From Sphingomonas sp. ID1715 (GTDB lineage: Bacteria > Pseudomonadota > Alphaproteobacteria > Sphingomonadales > Sphingomonadaceae): a stretch of DNA of 35,579 bases. Below are positions 24,313-33,959 of the stretch, piece after piece. Within the stretch, counting starts at the first letter, position 1; each line of letters begins with the position of its first letter. The position numbers and the translations under genes were made by a program. The stretch lies in the NCBI RefSeq assembly GCF_013044515.1, contig NZ_JABEPR010000012.1:1-35579 (forward strand). The letters run 5' to 3'. The notes below the pieces were generated by a model, which was not told where the DNA came from, did not search any database, and saw only the letters and a program-made list of their open reading frames with translations.

Positions 24313-25773
24313 CTAGCGCGGCGGCGGCGTGGGTCCAGCCTGAACCGGGCCGCCGTTTCGTGGCGCATCGAGCTGGGAGTCCCCGCCGAGCGTCCGATAG
24401 AGCTGGACGAGGTTCTGCGCGCGGACCAGGCGTGTGGCGACGAGCTGGCGTTGGGCGGCATAGAGGCTGCGCTGCGCGATCAGCGTCTGCAGGAACGGGT
24501 CGATGCCGCCGCGGAAGCGCGCTTCGCTGAGCGCGTAATTGTCCTCGGACGCGGCAAGATTGGCCCGCTGGGCGCGGAGCTGTTCGGCGATCGTGCCGCG
24601 CCGGGCGAGTGCGTCCGAGACTTCGCGGAACGCCGTTTGGATGGTGCGCTGATAGCTGGCGACGGCAGCGTCCCGCTGTGCCTGGCTCAACCGCACATTG
24701 GCGCGCGCGGCCCCGCCCTGGAAGATCGAGTAGCTCGCCTGCGGGCCGACCGACCAATTGAAGGCGTCGCCCGAGAAGAGGTCGCCGAGCGCGGTGCTGG
24801 CGAGGCCCAGCACGGCGGTCAGGCTGATGCGCGGGAAGAGCGCGGCGCGGGCGGCGCCGATCTCGGCATTGGCGGCGCGCAGCTGGTACTCGGCCTGCAC
24901 CACGTCCGGCCGGCGGAGCAGGATCGTCGAGTCGAGCCCGGCCGGCAGCTCGGCGATGGTTGGTTCGGCATCGGCGAGGGCGCTGGGGAGCAGGGCGGGA
25001 TCGACCGGCGCGCCGACCAATAGCTGGAGCAGGTTGACGTCCTGCGCTAGGTCGGTCCGCGCCTGGGCGACGTCGGCGCGTGCCTGTTCGAGCGTCTGTT
25101 CGGCCTGGCGCAGATCCGTGCGCGGGGCGATGCCGCCCTCCAGCCGCAGGCGAGTGAGGCGCACGCTCTCCTCGGCGCTGCGCACGGTGCGCTCGCCGAT
25201 TGCCAGCAAATCCTTGTCGGCGGCATAGGTCAGCCACGCATTGGCGATGTCGCCGACCAGCGCGAGGCGGGTGGCGCGGGCGCCGGCTTCCGTCGCGAAA
25301 TAGCGGTTGCGCTCGGCCTCGGTCAGCGAGCGGATGCGCCCGAACAAGTCGATCTCGAATGCGGTGATGCCGGCCTGAAGGCGGTAGTTCGTCTGCCGGC
25401 CGGATGCGGCCTGGCCGACGCCGCTGCCGGCGCCATTGCCGCGATCGGATTCGGTGTAGCTGCCGGTCGCATCGACCTGCGGCAGGATCTCGGCACGCTG
25501 GATGCGGAAGCGCTCGCGCGCGGCGGCGATGTTCGCTGCGGCAAGCGCCAGATCCTGATTGTTCACGAGCGCTGTCTCGATGATCCGCTGCAGCCGCGGA
25601 TCGCGGAAGATGTCGCGATAGCTGACCGCAGGCAGCACGGCTTCCGATTGGCGGAGATAGGCATCGCCGACCGGCCAGGAGAGCGGCACTGCCGGGGTGG
25701 GGCGCTCGTAGCGCGGGCCGAGCGTGCAGGCGCCAAGACTCGCGATCAGCGCGAAGGAGATGAGGCGCTTCAC
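24313..25773 (-). CDS. RND efflux outer-membrane lipoprotein (OprM/NodT type)
   Basis: 486 residues from the GTG at 25773, chosen because it gives a lipoprotein signal peptide (MKRLISFALIASLGACTLGP, lipobox LGAC) and overlaps the permease stop (GTGA). The longer frame up to 26268 is shadow sequence within the permease gene. The two repeated OEP domains each have long helical hairpins (FEIDLFGRIRSLTEAERNRY; NWSVGPQASYSIFQGGAARA). It forms the trimeric TolC-like channel for export across the outer membrane, working with the two genes upstream. Confidence 0.93.
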   Translation of the reverse strand: MKRLISFALIASLGACTLGPRYERPTPAVPLSWPVGDAYLRQSEAVLPAVSYRDIFRDPRLQRIIETALVNNQDLALAAANIAAARERFRIQRAEILPQVDATGSYTESDRGNGAGSGVGQAASGRQTNYRLQAGITAFEIDLFGRIRSLTEAERNRYFATEAGARATRLALVGDIANAWLTYAADKDLLAIGERTVRSAEESVRLTRLRLEGGIAPRTDLRQAEQTLEQARADVAQARTDLAQDVNLLQLLVGAPVDPALLPSALADAEPTIAELPAGLDSTILLRRPDVVQAEYQLRAANAEIGAARAALFPRISLTAVLGLASTALGDLFSGDAFNWSVGPQASYSIFQGGAARANVRLSQAQRDAAVASYQRTIQTAFREVSDALARRGTIAEQLRAQRANLAASEDNYALSEARFRGGIDPFLQTLIAQRSLYAAQRQLVATRLVRAQNLVQLYRTLGGDSQLDAPRNGGPVQAGPTPPPR

Positions 25774-28700
25774 GCCGCACTCTCCGCCGGCCGCTGGCGG
25801 CGCTGCTTCAGCCATTCGCGGCCGTCGCGCACGCCTCGGCGCACGAGCACGAAGAAGAGCGGGATGTAAAAGATCGCGAGGATGGTCGCGGTCAGCATGC
25901 CGCCGATCACCGAGGTGCCGATCGCGACGCGGCTCTTGGCGCCGGCACCGGTCGAGATGGCAAGCGGCAGCACGCCGAAGATGAAGGCAAGGCTGGTCAT
26001 CAGAATCGGCCGCAAGCGGATACGCGCCGCCTCGAGTGCCGCCTCGATGACGCGTTTGCCGGCCTTTTCCGCCTGCTCGGCGAACTCGATCATCAGGATG
26101 GCGTTCTTCGCGGCGAGGCCCATGGTCGTGAGCAGGCCGATCTGCAGGTACACGTCGTTCTGCAAGCCCCGCAGCGTCACCGCGAAGACGGCGCCGACCA
26201 GGCCGAGCGGAATGACGAGCAGCACCGCGACAGGAATGGACCAGCTTTCGTAGAGCGCGGCGAGGCACAGGAAGACGACGAGCAGCGACAGACCATAGAG
26301 AAGCGGCGCTTGGCCCGAGGAGAGTCGTTCTTGGTAGGACAGGCCGCTCCAGGCGACCGACACGCCGGGGATCTGCTGGGCCAGCGCCATGATCCGGTCC
26401 ATCGCCTCGCCCGAGCTCGTGCCGGGCGCGGCCTGCCCCTGGATCTCATACGACGGCACGCCGCCGAACCGGCCGAGCGAAACCGGGCCGACTTGCCAGC
26501 TGGTCTGCGCGAAGGAGGAGAAGGGCGCCATCTGCCCGTCACGGCCGCGCACGAACCACTGATACAGATCTTCGGGGGCCGCGCGATAGGGCGCGTCGCC
26601 CTGCACATAGACGCGCTTGACCCGGCCACGATCGATGAAGTCGTTGACGTAGCGCCCGCCCCAGGCGGCGGACAGCGTCTGGTTCACATCGGCCTGGCTG
26701 AGGCCCAGCACAGCCAGCTTTTGCTGGTCGAGGTCGACGCGGAGATTGGGCGTGTCGGGCAGTTCGCTCGGGCGGACGCCGGTCAGCATCGGGTCGTTGC
26801 CTGCTTCCTCGATCAGCCGGTCGCGCGCCGCCTTGAACGCCTCACGCGACAGGCCGCCGGAGTTCAGCAGCTGCATCTGGAAGCCGCTCGACTGGCCGAG
26901 GCCGCGGATCGCCGGCGGCACCAACGCGAAGATCTGCGCGTCGCGCAAGCCTCCGAAAGCGCGACCCATGCGCTCGGCAATGCCCTCCGCGCTGTTTTCG
27001 GCACCGTGGCGCTGATCCCAATCTGCGAGGTTGATGAAGGCGTTGCCCGCATTCTGCCCCTGCGGACCGCCGCCGCCACCGCCAGCGACGGTGAAGATCA
27101 CGTCGACATTCTTCGCTTCCCGCCCGCGCAGCAGATAGTCCTCGACCTGCCGCTGTACCTGTTGGGTGCGCGCGAGGGTGGCGCCGGCGGGCAAGCGGAT
27201 CTGGGCCTGGGCAAAGCCCTGATCCTCAGTGGGCAGGAAGCTGGTCGGCAGGCGCAGGAACAGGGCGGCGAGCAGCACCACCGTCACCGCGTAGATGCCG
27301 AGAAACAGCCATTTGCGGTCGATTACGCGCCGCGCCGCATGCGTGTAGCGGTCGGTCAGGCGCGCGAAACCATTGTTGAAGCGATTGCGTGCGCGCTCCG
27401 TCCAGGCGGCGAGGCGAGGGAAGCGCTCCGAACGAAGCTCCCCATGCTGCCTTGGCTTGAGCAAGGTTGCGGTGAGCGCCGGGGTCAGCACCAGCGCGAC
27501 CACGACCGACAGGATCATCGCGGCGATGATCGTCAGCGAGAACTGGCGGTAGATCACACCCGTCGAGCCGCCGAAAAACGCCATTGGCAGGAACACGGCG
27601 GAGAGCACCAGCGCGATGGCGATCAGCGCGGTCGAAATCTCGCTCATCGACTGGATCGTCGCTTCGCGCGGACTCATGTCGGGATTTTCTTCGAGCAGCC
27701 GCTCGACATTCTCGACGACAACGATCGCATCGTCGACGAGCAGGCCGATCGCCAGCACCAGCCCGAACAGGGTCATGGTGTTGATCGAGAAGCCGGCGAC
27801 AGCAAACACCGCGAAGGTGCCGAGCAGCACCACTGGCACCGCAATCGTCGGGATCAGGGTCGCCCGCCAACTCTGCAGAAAGACGAACATGACGACGATG
27901 ACGAGCAGGATCGCCTCGATCAGCGTCCAGACCACTTCCTCGATCGACAGCTTGATGAAGTCGGTCGCGTCGTTCGGGTAGTCATATCGGTAGCCGGGCG
28001 GGAAGCCTTTCGCGATCCGCGCGACTTCCGCCTTGACCAGTTCTGCCGTTGTTAGTGCGTCTGCGCCTGGCGCCGTGGAGACCGCGAAGCCCGCGCCAGG
28101 ATGGCCGTTCACCCGCGTCACGACATTATAGTTTTCGGAGCCCAGCTCGATCCGCGCGACGTCGCCCAGGCGCACGGTCGCGCCCTGCTGCGTCGTCTTG
28201 AGGATGATGGCGCGGAACTGCTCCGGGGTCTGCAGCCGCGACTGCGAGGTGACGGTCGCGTTCAGCATCTGCGTCGGCGCGGCGGGCTGGGAGCCGATCT
28301 CGCCAGCGGTGATCTCCGTATTCTGCGCCTGGATCGCGCTGATCACGTCGCCAGGCATCAGCTGATAGGATGCGAGCCGCGCCGGATCGAGCCAGATGCG
28401 CATCGCATATTGAGCGCCGAAGACGTTGATGTCGCCCACACCCTGGATACGACTGATCGGGTCCTGCACGTTGGACACCAGCCAGTCGGAGACGTCGCGA
28501 TTGGTGACGCGATTGGTCTCGTCATAGACGGCGACGATCATCAGGAAGTCGGGGTTGGACTTGGTGACGGAGAGGCCCTGTTGCTGCACCTGCTGCGGCA
28601 AGCGGGGCAGCGCCTGCTGGACGCGGTTCTGCACCTGCACTTGCGCGGTGTCCGGATCGGTGCCCTTTTCGAACGTGAGGCTGATGTTGACCGAGCCGCG

Positions 28701-28955
28701 CGCGCTGGAGCTCGAGCTGAAATAGAGCAGGCCGTCAATGCCGGACAGCTGCTGTTCGATCACCTGAGTGACGCTGTTTTCGACCGTCTCGGCATTGGCG
28801 CCGGGGTAATTGGCGCGGATGTTCACTTGCGGCGGGGCAACGTCGGGATATTGCGCGATCGGCAGCGAGAAGAGTGCGCCGAGCCCGAGCAGCATGATCA
28901 GGATCGCGATCACCCAGGCGAAGATCGGCCGATCGATGAAGATGCGGGAGATCAT
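25770..28955 (-). CDS. RND multidrug efflux permease (AcrB/MexB type, HAE1)
   Basis: 1061 residues from the ATG at 28955. The product opens MISRIFIDRPIFAWVIAILI, the standard HAE1 first membrane helix. Proton-relay residues are visible: the Asp pair in AIGLLVDDAIVVVENVERLL (TM4) and the Lys in GLAAKNAILMIEFAEQ (TM10). Two large periplasmic loops hold the porter and docking domains, and twelve membrane helices are expected. It is a drug/proton antiporter of the inner membrane, assembling with the adaptor (4 bp upstream) and the OprM-like channel (GTGA overlap downstream). No regulator gene is adjacent. Confidence 0.95.
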   Translation of the reverse strand: MISRIFIDRPIFAWVIAILIMLLGLGALFSLPIAQYPDVAPPQVNIRANYPGANAETVENSVTQVIEQQLSGIDGLLYFSSSSSARGSVNISLTFEKGTDPDTAQVQVQNRVQQALPRLPQQVQQQGLSVTKSNPDFLMIVAVYDETNRVTNRDVSDWLVSNVQDPISRIQGVGDINVFGAQYAMRIWLDPARLASYQLMPGDVISAIQAQNTEITAGEIGSQPAAPTQMLNATVTSQSRLQTPEQFRAIILKTTQQGATVRLGDVARIELGSENYNVVTRVNGHPGAGFAVSTAPGADALTTAELVKAEVARIAKGFPPGYRYDYPNDATDFIKLSIEEVVWTLIEAILLVIVVMFVFLQSWRATLIPTIAVPVVLLGTFAVFAVAGFSINTMTLFGLVLAIGLLVDDAIVVVENVERLLEENPDMSPREATIQSMSEISTALIAIALVLSAVFLPMAFFGGSTGVIYRQFSLTIIAAMILSVVVALVLTPALTATLLKPRQHGELRSERFPRLAAWTERARNRFNNGFARLTDRYTHAARRVIDRKWLFLGIYAVTVVLLAALFLRLPTSFLPTEDQGFAQAQIRLPAGATLARTQQVQRQVEDYLLRGREAKNVDVIFTVAGGGGGGPQGQNAGNAFINLADWDQRHGAENSAEGIAERMGRAFGGLRDAQIFALVPPAIRGLGQSSGFQMQLLNSGGLSREAFKAARDRLIEEAGNDPMLTGVRPSELPDTPNLRVDLDQQKLAVLGLSQADVNQTLSAAWGGRYVNDFIDRGRVKRVYVQGDAPYRAAPEDLYQWFVRGRDGQMAPFSSFAQTSWQVGPVSLGRFGGVPSYEIQGQAAPGTSSGEAMDRIMALAQQIPGVSVAWSGLSYQERLSSGQAPLLYGLSLLVVFLCLAALYESWSIPVAVLLVIPLGLVGAVFAVTLRGLQNDVYLQIGLLTTMGLAAKNAILMIEFAEQAEKAGKRVIEAALEAARIRLRPILMTSLAFIFGVLPLAISTGAGAKSRVAIGTSVIGGMLTATILAIFYIPLFFVLVRRGVRDGREWLKQRRQRPAESAA

Positions 28956-28959
28956 GCAG

Positions 28960-30180
28960 TCAGCGGCCGCCGGCTCCGCCGCGCGCGCCGCCCGCTCCGC
29001 CGGGCCCGACCCGGTTTGGATCGATCCGCTGCGGCGCATTTTCGGGCACGGGCTTGACCGGCTGGCCGGGGCGGGCGCGGGCAACACCCTGGGTGATCAC
29101 CTTGTCGCCCGGGTTCAGCCCCGCCGTGACGACCCAGAAGGCACCCTGCGTGCGTTCCGCCGCTACCTTGCGCATGGCCGCCTTGTTGCCGGGGCCGACG
29201 AGCAGCACGGTCGCATTGCCCTGCGGATCGCGAGTGACGGCCTGCTGCGGGACCAGGAAGGCGCGGCTGTCGACCGCCTGCGCGAACACCGCACGCACGA
29301 ACATGCCGGGCAGCAGCACGCCCTGCGGATTGGGGAAGCTGGCGCGCAGCGTCACCGTGCCTGTGCCCGGGTCCACGACGACCTCCGAGAACTGGATGGT
29401 GCCGGTCAGGCCATAGTCGCTGCCGTCTTCGAGTTTCAGCCGCACGCCGGCCTTGGCGGGCATGACATTGCCCTGGGCGAGCATGCGCCGCAGCTGCAAC
29501 AGCTCGCCGGTCGATTGCTGGATATCGACGAAGATCGGATCGAGCTGCTGAATCGTGGCGAGCGGATCGGTCTGGTTGGCAGTGACCAGCGCGCCTTGCG
29601 TGAACAGCGATCGACCGATCCGGCCGCTGATCGGCGCCGGCACCCGCGTGAAGCCGAGATTCACCTGCGCCGTGCGGAGCGCCGCGCGCTGCTGGTTAAC
29701 GGCGGCCTGCGCCTGGCGGGCTTGCGCCGCGGCGTCGGTATAATCCTGCTGGCTGACCGCCTGCATGCGAGCTAGCGGACGCAGCCGCTCGGCCCGGACA
29801 CGCGCCGCCTCCGCCGTTGCCTCGGACGCTGCCAGATTGGCCTGGGCCTGAGCCTGGCCCGCTTCGGTCAGCCGCGGATCGATCTGGTAGAGCGTCTGGC
29901 CGGCACTGACGTAACTGCCTTCGGTGAAGAAGCGGCGCTGGATGACGCCGGAAATCTGCGGCCGGACCTCGGACACCGCAAAGGGCGTGGTGCGCCCCGC
30001 CAGCTCGGTCGTGAGCGCGACGGACGTGGGCTGCACCACGACATAGCCGACTTCCGGCGTGCCGCCGCGCCCGCCGCCTGAGCCGCCGGGTCCCTTTTGC
30101 GCGCTATCGGATTGGCTGTTGCACCCGGCGACCAGCAGGGTCGCGCCGAGCAGGAAGTTTCGCGCTGCGTTGTTCTTCAT
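28960..30180 (-). CDS. RND efflux periplasmic adaptor, lipoprotein (AcrA/MexA type)
   Basis: 406 residues from the ATG at 30180. The N-terminus is a lipoprotein signal (MKNNAARNFLLGATLLVAGC). The lipoyl half-motifs flank a helical hairpin (GVIQRRFFTEGSYVSAGQTL; LGFTRVPAPISGRIGRSLFT), followed by beta-barrel and membrane-proximal domains. The C-terminal tail is a Gly/Arg/Pro-rich extension (PGGAGGARGGAGGR) beyond the usual end. It links permease and outer-membrane channel. It is the first gene of the operon, and an inverted repeat lies about 65 bp upstream. An in-frame GTG at 30210 is a less likely start. Confidence 0.93.
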   Translation of the reverse strand: MKNNAARNFLLGATLLVAGCNSQSDSAQKGPGGSGGGRGGTPEVGYVVVQPTSVALTTELAGRTTPFAVSEVRPQISGVIQRRFFTEGSYVSAGQTLYQIDPRLTEAGQAQAQANLAASEATAEAARVRAERLRPLARMQAVSQQDYTDAAAQARQAQAAVNQQRAALRTAQVNLGFTRVPAPISGRIGRSLFTQGALVTANQTDPLATIQQLDPIFVDIQQSTGELLQLRRMLAQGNVMPAKAGVRLKLEDGSDYGLTGTIQFSEVVVDPGTGTVTLRASFPNPQGVLLPGMFVRAVFAQAVDSRAFLVPQQAVTRDPQGNATVLLVGPGNKAAMRKVAAERTQGAFWVVTAGLNPGDKVITQGVARARPGQPVKPVPENAPQRIDPNRVGPGGAGGARGGAGGR

Positions 30181-30244
30181 TCGGGAAGCAGCTCGCAACG
30201 AGTCGAACACCGCTGCCCCGTCAACGACTGGGCGGCGGAAGTCG

Positions 30245-30258
30245 ATACCATCCGGTAT
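30245..30258. promoter_or_regulatory. inverted repeat upstream of the efflux operon, TetR-type operator candidate
   Basis: ATACC-ATCC-GGTAT is a perfect 5-bp inverted repeat with a 4-nt spacer, 65 bp before the adaptor ATG. Its form resembles operators of TetR-family repressors that commonly control RND pumps. No regulator gene lies beside it, and no clear -35/-10 pair was found. Confidence 0.3.
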
Positions 30259-30291
30259 TGCATGATGACGTTCGTCGAAGGGAGTTGACGT

Positions 30292-30744
30292 TCAGCCGTT
30301 TTGCGGGCGGCGGCGGATCAGGCCAATCGACACCAGGGTCATGACCGGCTCGTCGTGCTGGTTGAAGACGGTCGTGCGCCCGCGATAGCTGCCCATGTCC
30401 GGTCGGCTGCGCGAAGGCGTCTTGTCCAGCACCTCGGTCTCGGCGCGGAGCGTGTCGCCGGGATAGACCGGCTTCAGCCAGCGCAGCTCGTCGACGCCGG
30501 GCGAGCCGAGCCCGGCCTGCTGATTGTCCTTCATATGATCGACGAGCATGCGCATCAGCATCGCGCAGCTGTGCCAGCCGGATGCCGACAGGCGGCCGAA
30601 ATAGGTCTGGGCCGCGGCTTCGTCGGACAGATGAAAGGGCTGCGGATCGTAGCGGGACGCAAAGTCGACCACTTCCTCGCGCGTCACTTCATAGCGCCCG
30701 AACCGGGACTTGGACCCGACCTCGATATCCTCCCAATATTGCAT
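30292..30744 (-). CDS. MaoC-like hotdog-fold dehydratase
   Basis: 150 residues from the ATG at 30744 (MQYWEDIEVGSKSRFGRYEV), preceded by AAAGGAC at a suitable distance. The longer frame up to 31698 is antisense to the nucleotidase gene and is rejected. The hydratase-2 motif region reads FASRYDPQPFHLSDEAA (Asp and His catalytic pair) followed by FGRLSASGWHSCAMLMRML. The family hydrates enoyl-CoA or dehydrates related acyl thioesters. The substrate is unknown. It lies upstream of, and in the same direction as, the efflux genes but 111 bp apart, so probably a separate unit. Confidence 0.88.
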   Translation of the reverse strand: MQYWEDIEVGSKSRFGRYEVTREEVVDFASRYDPQPFHLSDEAAAQTYFGRLSASGWHSCAMLMRMLVDHMKDNQQAGLGSPGVDELRWLKPVYPGDTLRAETEVLDKTPSRSRPDMGSYRGRTTVFNQHDEPVMTLVSIGLIRRRPQNG

Positions 30745-30837
30745 GCGCTTGCCGTCCTTTTCTCTCCGACCGGTTCCGTCGTGACAGCGTAACGGGCGCA
30801 TGCAAAGGGGCTGCGGCACGAATCTGGAGCGGCGGGA

Positions 30838-32592
30838 ATGAGCGTAAGATGGTTGGCAATCCCGGCATTGGCCGCGCTGACCTCGTGCGCCACGGTGCCG
30901 CCAGCGCGGCAGGCTGCGCCAGTCGAGGTGAAGATCATCGCCTTCAACGACTTCCATGGCGCGCTGGAGCCGCCCAAGATCGGCGTTCCCGCGACCGCTC
31001 CCGGCGGGGCAGCGGTCAAGGTGCCGGCCGGGGGCGCTGCCTATTTCGCCTCCGCCGTGGCGCGGCTGCGGGCGGCCAATCCGAACAGCATCACCGTTTC
31101 CGCCGGCGACCTGATCAGCGCCTCGCCCTTCGTTTCGTCGCAATTCCTCGACGAGCCGACGATCCTGGCCATGAACATGATCGGCCTCGACCTGAATGCG
31201 GTCGGCAATCACGAATTCGATCGCGGGCCGGGCGAACTGCTGCGCATGCAGAATGGCGGCTGCGCGAAGCACACCAACCGCCAGCCCTGCCGCGCCGACG
31301 CGAATTTCCCCGGCGCGCGCTTCCGCTTCCTTGCCGCAAATGTGCGCCGCCAGGGGGGCGACACGCTGTTCCCCGCGACTGCACTCCGCAGCTTCGGCAA
31401 GGGCGCGGCCAGGGTGAAGGTCGGGTTTATCGGCCTGACCCTGAAGTCCACCCCGACCCTGGTCGTGCCCGCCAGCGTGGCGGGCCTGAGCTTCGAGGAT
31501 GAGGCCGCAACCATCAACGCGCAGGTACCGCGGCTGAAGGCGCAGGGAGCGGATGCGATCGTGGTGTTGATCCACCAGGGGCTCGCCACCAAGGTCGACT
31601 ATAACGACAAGAGCTGCGGCGGCGTCAGCGGCGACCTGCTGCCGATCCTGGGCAAACTGGATCCGGCGGTGGACCTGGTCGTGTCGGGCCACACGCACAA
31701 TGCCTATGTCTGCGACTTCCGCAGCATGGACCCGGCGCGGCCGTTCCTAGTGACCAGCGCCGGCCGCAGCGGCACGATGCTGACCGATATCCGTCTGTCG
31801 ATCGATCCGAAGTCGCACCGGGTGAGCGCGCGCGCCGCCGACAATCTGATCGTGCAGGGGGAAGGCTTTACCACGCCCAGCGGCGAGACGCCGATCGTGC
31901 CGGCCTTTCAGAGCTATGCCAAGGACCCGCGGGTCGATGAGCTGGTACAGCGTTATGTCGCCGCCGCGGCGCCGATTTCGAACCGCGTCGTCGGCAGGAT
32001 AGCGGGCCAGGCGCTGCGTGCGCAAACACCTTCGGGAGAGTCGGTGCTCGGCGATCTGGTGGCGGACGCGCAGCTCCGGGCGACGGGCGCCGACATCGCC
32101 TTCATGAACCAATATGGGCTGCGCGCCGACCTCGTGCCGGCGTCGGACGGCAGCGTCACCTATGGGCAGCTTTATGCCGTCGCCCCGTTCGGCAATGTCC
32201 TGCAGCTGAAAGGGCTCACCGGGCGGCAGCTGCGCGCGCTGCTGGAGCAGCAATTCGCCAGCGGCTCCAACACCGTGCAGAAGCCGAACATGCTGATGGT
32301 CTCGCGCGGCTTCAGCTATCGTTATGATCTGACCAAGCCCGAGGGGCAGCGCATCATCGACATGCAGCTGAACGGCGTGCCGATCGACGAGGCGCGGACC
32401 TATCGGGTCAGCGTCAGCAACTTCCTCGCAACCGGCGGCGACAATTTCACCGTGCTGCGGGAGGGCGCCGACCTGCCCGGATCAAGCCCCGAGGATATCG
32501 ACGCGTTCGAAGGCCTGTTCGGTGGCGGCGGCGTCTTGGCGCTACCCGAGCCGAACCGGGTCACGCGATCGGATTTGCCGGAAAAGCGCTAG
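30838..32592 (+). CDS. 5'-nucleotidase / UshA-like metallophosphatase lipoprotein
   Basis: 584 residues. The N-terminus has a lipoprotein signal (WLAIPALAALTSCAT). The metallophosphatase domain has the full ligand set: IIAFNDFHGALEP (DxH), SAGDLISASP (GD), AVGNHEFDRG (GNHE), VLIHQGL, and VSGHTHNAYVC (GHxH). The C-terminal 5'-nucleotidase domain begins near residue 390 (IAGQALRAQTPSGESVLGDL) and contains the substrate stacking region YGLRADLVP and FSYRYD. It probably hydrolyses extracellular or periplasmic nucleotides and sugar nucleotides to salvage phosphate and nucleosides. A cysteine pair in a short insertion (GGCAKHTNRQPC) is seen after the GNHE block. GGAG at about 30826 precedes the ATG. 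Confidence 0.93.
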   Translation: MSVRWLAIPALAALTSCATVPPARQAAPVEVKIIAFNDFHGALEPPKIGVPATAPGGAAVKVPAGGAAYFASAVARLRAANPNSITVSAGDLISASPFVSSQFLDEPTILAMNMIGLDLNAVGNHEFDRGPGELLRMQNGGCAKHTNRQPCRADANFPGARFRFLAANVRRQGGDTLFPATALRSFGKGAARVKVGFIGLTLKSTPTLVVPASVAGLSFEDEAATINAQVPRLKAQGADAIVVLIHQGLATKVDYNDKSCGGVSGDLLPILGKLDPAVDLVVSGHTHNAYVCDFRSMDPARPFLVTSAGRSGTMLTDIRLSIDPKSHRVSARAADNLIVQGEGFTTPSGETPIVPAFQSYAKDPRVDELVQRYVAAAAPISNRVVGRIAGQALRAQTPSGESVLGDLVADAQLRATGADIAFMNQYGLRADLVPASDGSVTYGQLYAVAPFGNVLQLKGLTGRQLRALLEQQFASGSNTVQKPNMLMVSRGFSYRYDLTKPEGQRIIDMQLNGVPIDEARTYRVSVSNFLATGGDNFTVLREGADLPGSSPEDIDAFEGLFGGGGVLALPEPNRVTRSDLPEKR

Positions 32593-33959
32593 TCCGGGCG
32601 CGCTGGTTCGAGGCGCTGCATCAGCCTGCCGACCGGGCCGCGCAGATAGGCGAAGCCTTCATAGGTCCTGAGCGCCAGCCGCGCCCAGCGCAGATAGATG
32701 CCGTGCCAGCCATTTCGCCGCCCCAAGGCCGCGAGGCGGTGGCTCGTGGCGCTGATCCATTTGCGGCTGCGGTAGACCAGCTTGCGGCGGAGCGGGAGGT
32801 CGTGCCCGGCCGGGGCGACGCGCTTGCGCAGCGGCAGCCGGGGCGGGGCGATCCGTAGGCGATAGGCGAGCCCCTCGCGGCGCTGGCGGAACCCCGCGGC
32901 CTGGGTGTTCGCGATGAATTCGGCGTCGACCTGCTCGAGCGTCAGGCGCTGCGCAGCGAGCGCCTCGCTCACGATGTTCTGCATCTCGGACGTGCGCACG
33001 ATCACGACATTGGTGCCGCGACCGTCGGACGAGTAGGGCTCCACCCAGGCATCGCCGAAGGCGATGTCGGCGGTCTCGGCCACCACATCATCGCAATAGT
33101 TGCAGGCATTGTTCTGGAAGAATCCGGCGCCCCAGTCGCCATCGACCAGATGCCACCAATCCTGCCAGCGCGCGCTGCCGTCCGCGAGGGCCAGGTGCGC
33201 GGTGTACCAGTTGGCGGGGCGGCCGGCGTCCTTCTTGCGATATTCGACGGCGCGCACCTGATCGATCGGTGCGTCCAGCTGCCAGGCGAAGCTGTCGACC
33301 AGCCGCGCGCTCTTCATATGGCCGCAGAACAGGCCGAGCGTGTAGGCAATCCGTCCCTTTAGGACCGGGTCTGTGGCGCGCAGCAGCTGGAGCGCCTTGA
33401 TGAAGCAGGGCACGCCAATCACGGCATAACGGCCCGGGGTTGCGCGGATCTCGGCTAGCACGCCGGACAGTTCGACCGGGTAATAGCGGGACTTCGCGCC
33501 CTGGCCGATCTCCTCGACGCTGCGCGAGATGCGATAGCCGAAGAAGCGGCCCTCCTGCTGCGGATCGGTGGGCGCGACATGGGCGACGCCATCCACAAGA
33601 CCGCGGCGCAGCAGCTCGGCAGCGACCCAGCTGACCATGCCGCCCGAACTGCCATTGGGGCGGAACTCGGCCTCGGCGACATGGCCGACATAAGCGCTCT
33701 CGAAGTTCCCGATCAGATCGTGACGCTCGCGGGCCGAGGGAAAGCGCGTGGCGGCGATCTCGTCTTCGTTGCGGGCGGCAGGGGAGAAGGGACAGGTGTG
33801 TGTGAAGCCCTCGCTCGCCTGTTCGGTCCAGCGTCCGCGTGGCTGCAAGAATCCATGATCGTCCCAATCGAGCGCTTGCCTATCGGGCCCGCATACGCCG
33901 CAGCCGATGCACAGGCCGGCGCGCACCACATCGGCCGGAGCGAGTGGCGCGTCAGCCAA
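32589..33959 (-). CDS. FrhB-like iron-sulfur protein (coenzyme F420 hydrogenase beta-subunit family)
   Basis: 456 residues if started at TTG 33959, which overlaps the stop of the preceding gene by 8 bp; GTG codons about eight residues later are alternatives. The extension up to 34049 would lie inside the pyruvyl transferase gene. An N-terminal CIGCGVC motif gives part of an iron-sulfur cluster site. The FrhB core includes FRPNGSSGGMVSWVAAELLR (read as EFRPNGSSGG), GVPCFIKALQLL, LGLFCGHMKS and CNYCDDVVAETADIAFGDAW. Family proteins occur both as F420-linked oxidoreductases and, beside pyruvyl transferases, in polysaccharide biosynthesis loci; the neighbour here favours the second. It overlaps the convergent nucleotidase gene by 4 bp. 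Confidence 0.82.
   Translation of the reverse strand: MADAPLAPADVVRAGLCIGCGVCGPDRQALDWDDHGFLQPRGRWTEQASEGFTHTCPFSPAARNEDEIAATRFPSARERHDLIGNFESAYVGHVAEAEFRPNGSSGGMVSWVAAELLRRGLVDGVAHVAPTDPQQEGRFFGYRISRSVEEIGQGAKSRYYPVELSGVLAEIRATPGRYAVIGVPCFIKALQLLRATDPVLKGRIAYTLGLFCGHMKSARLVDSFAWQLDAPIDQVRAVEYRKKDAGRPANWYTAHLALADGSARWQDWWHLVDGDWGAGFFQNNACNYCDDVVAETADIAFGDAWVEPYSSDGRGTNVVIVRTSEMQNIVSEALAAQRLTLEQVDAEFIANTQAAGFRQRREGLAYRLRIAPPRLPLRKRVAPAGHDLPLRRKLVYRSRKWISATSHRLAALGRRNGWHGIYLRWARLALRTYEGFAYLRGPVGRLMQRLEPARPD

Noticed and set aside
25774-26268. 165-codon N-terminal extension of the OprM-like gene
   Set aside because: It is out-of-frame permease sequence, Arg/Pro-rich, and precedes an evident lipoprotein signal peptide at the GTG 25773.
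30745-31698. 318-codon N-terminal extension of the MaoC-like protein
   Set aside because: It is antisense to the nucleotidase gene and has no domain; a ribosome binding site precedes the ATG at 30744.
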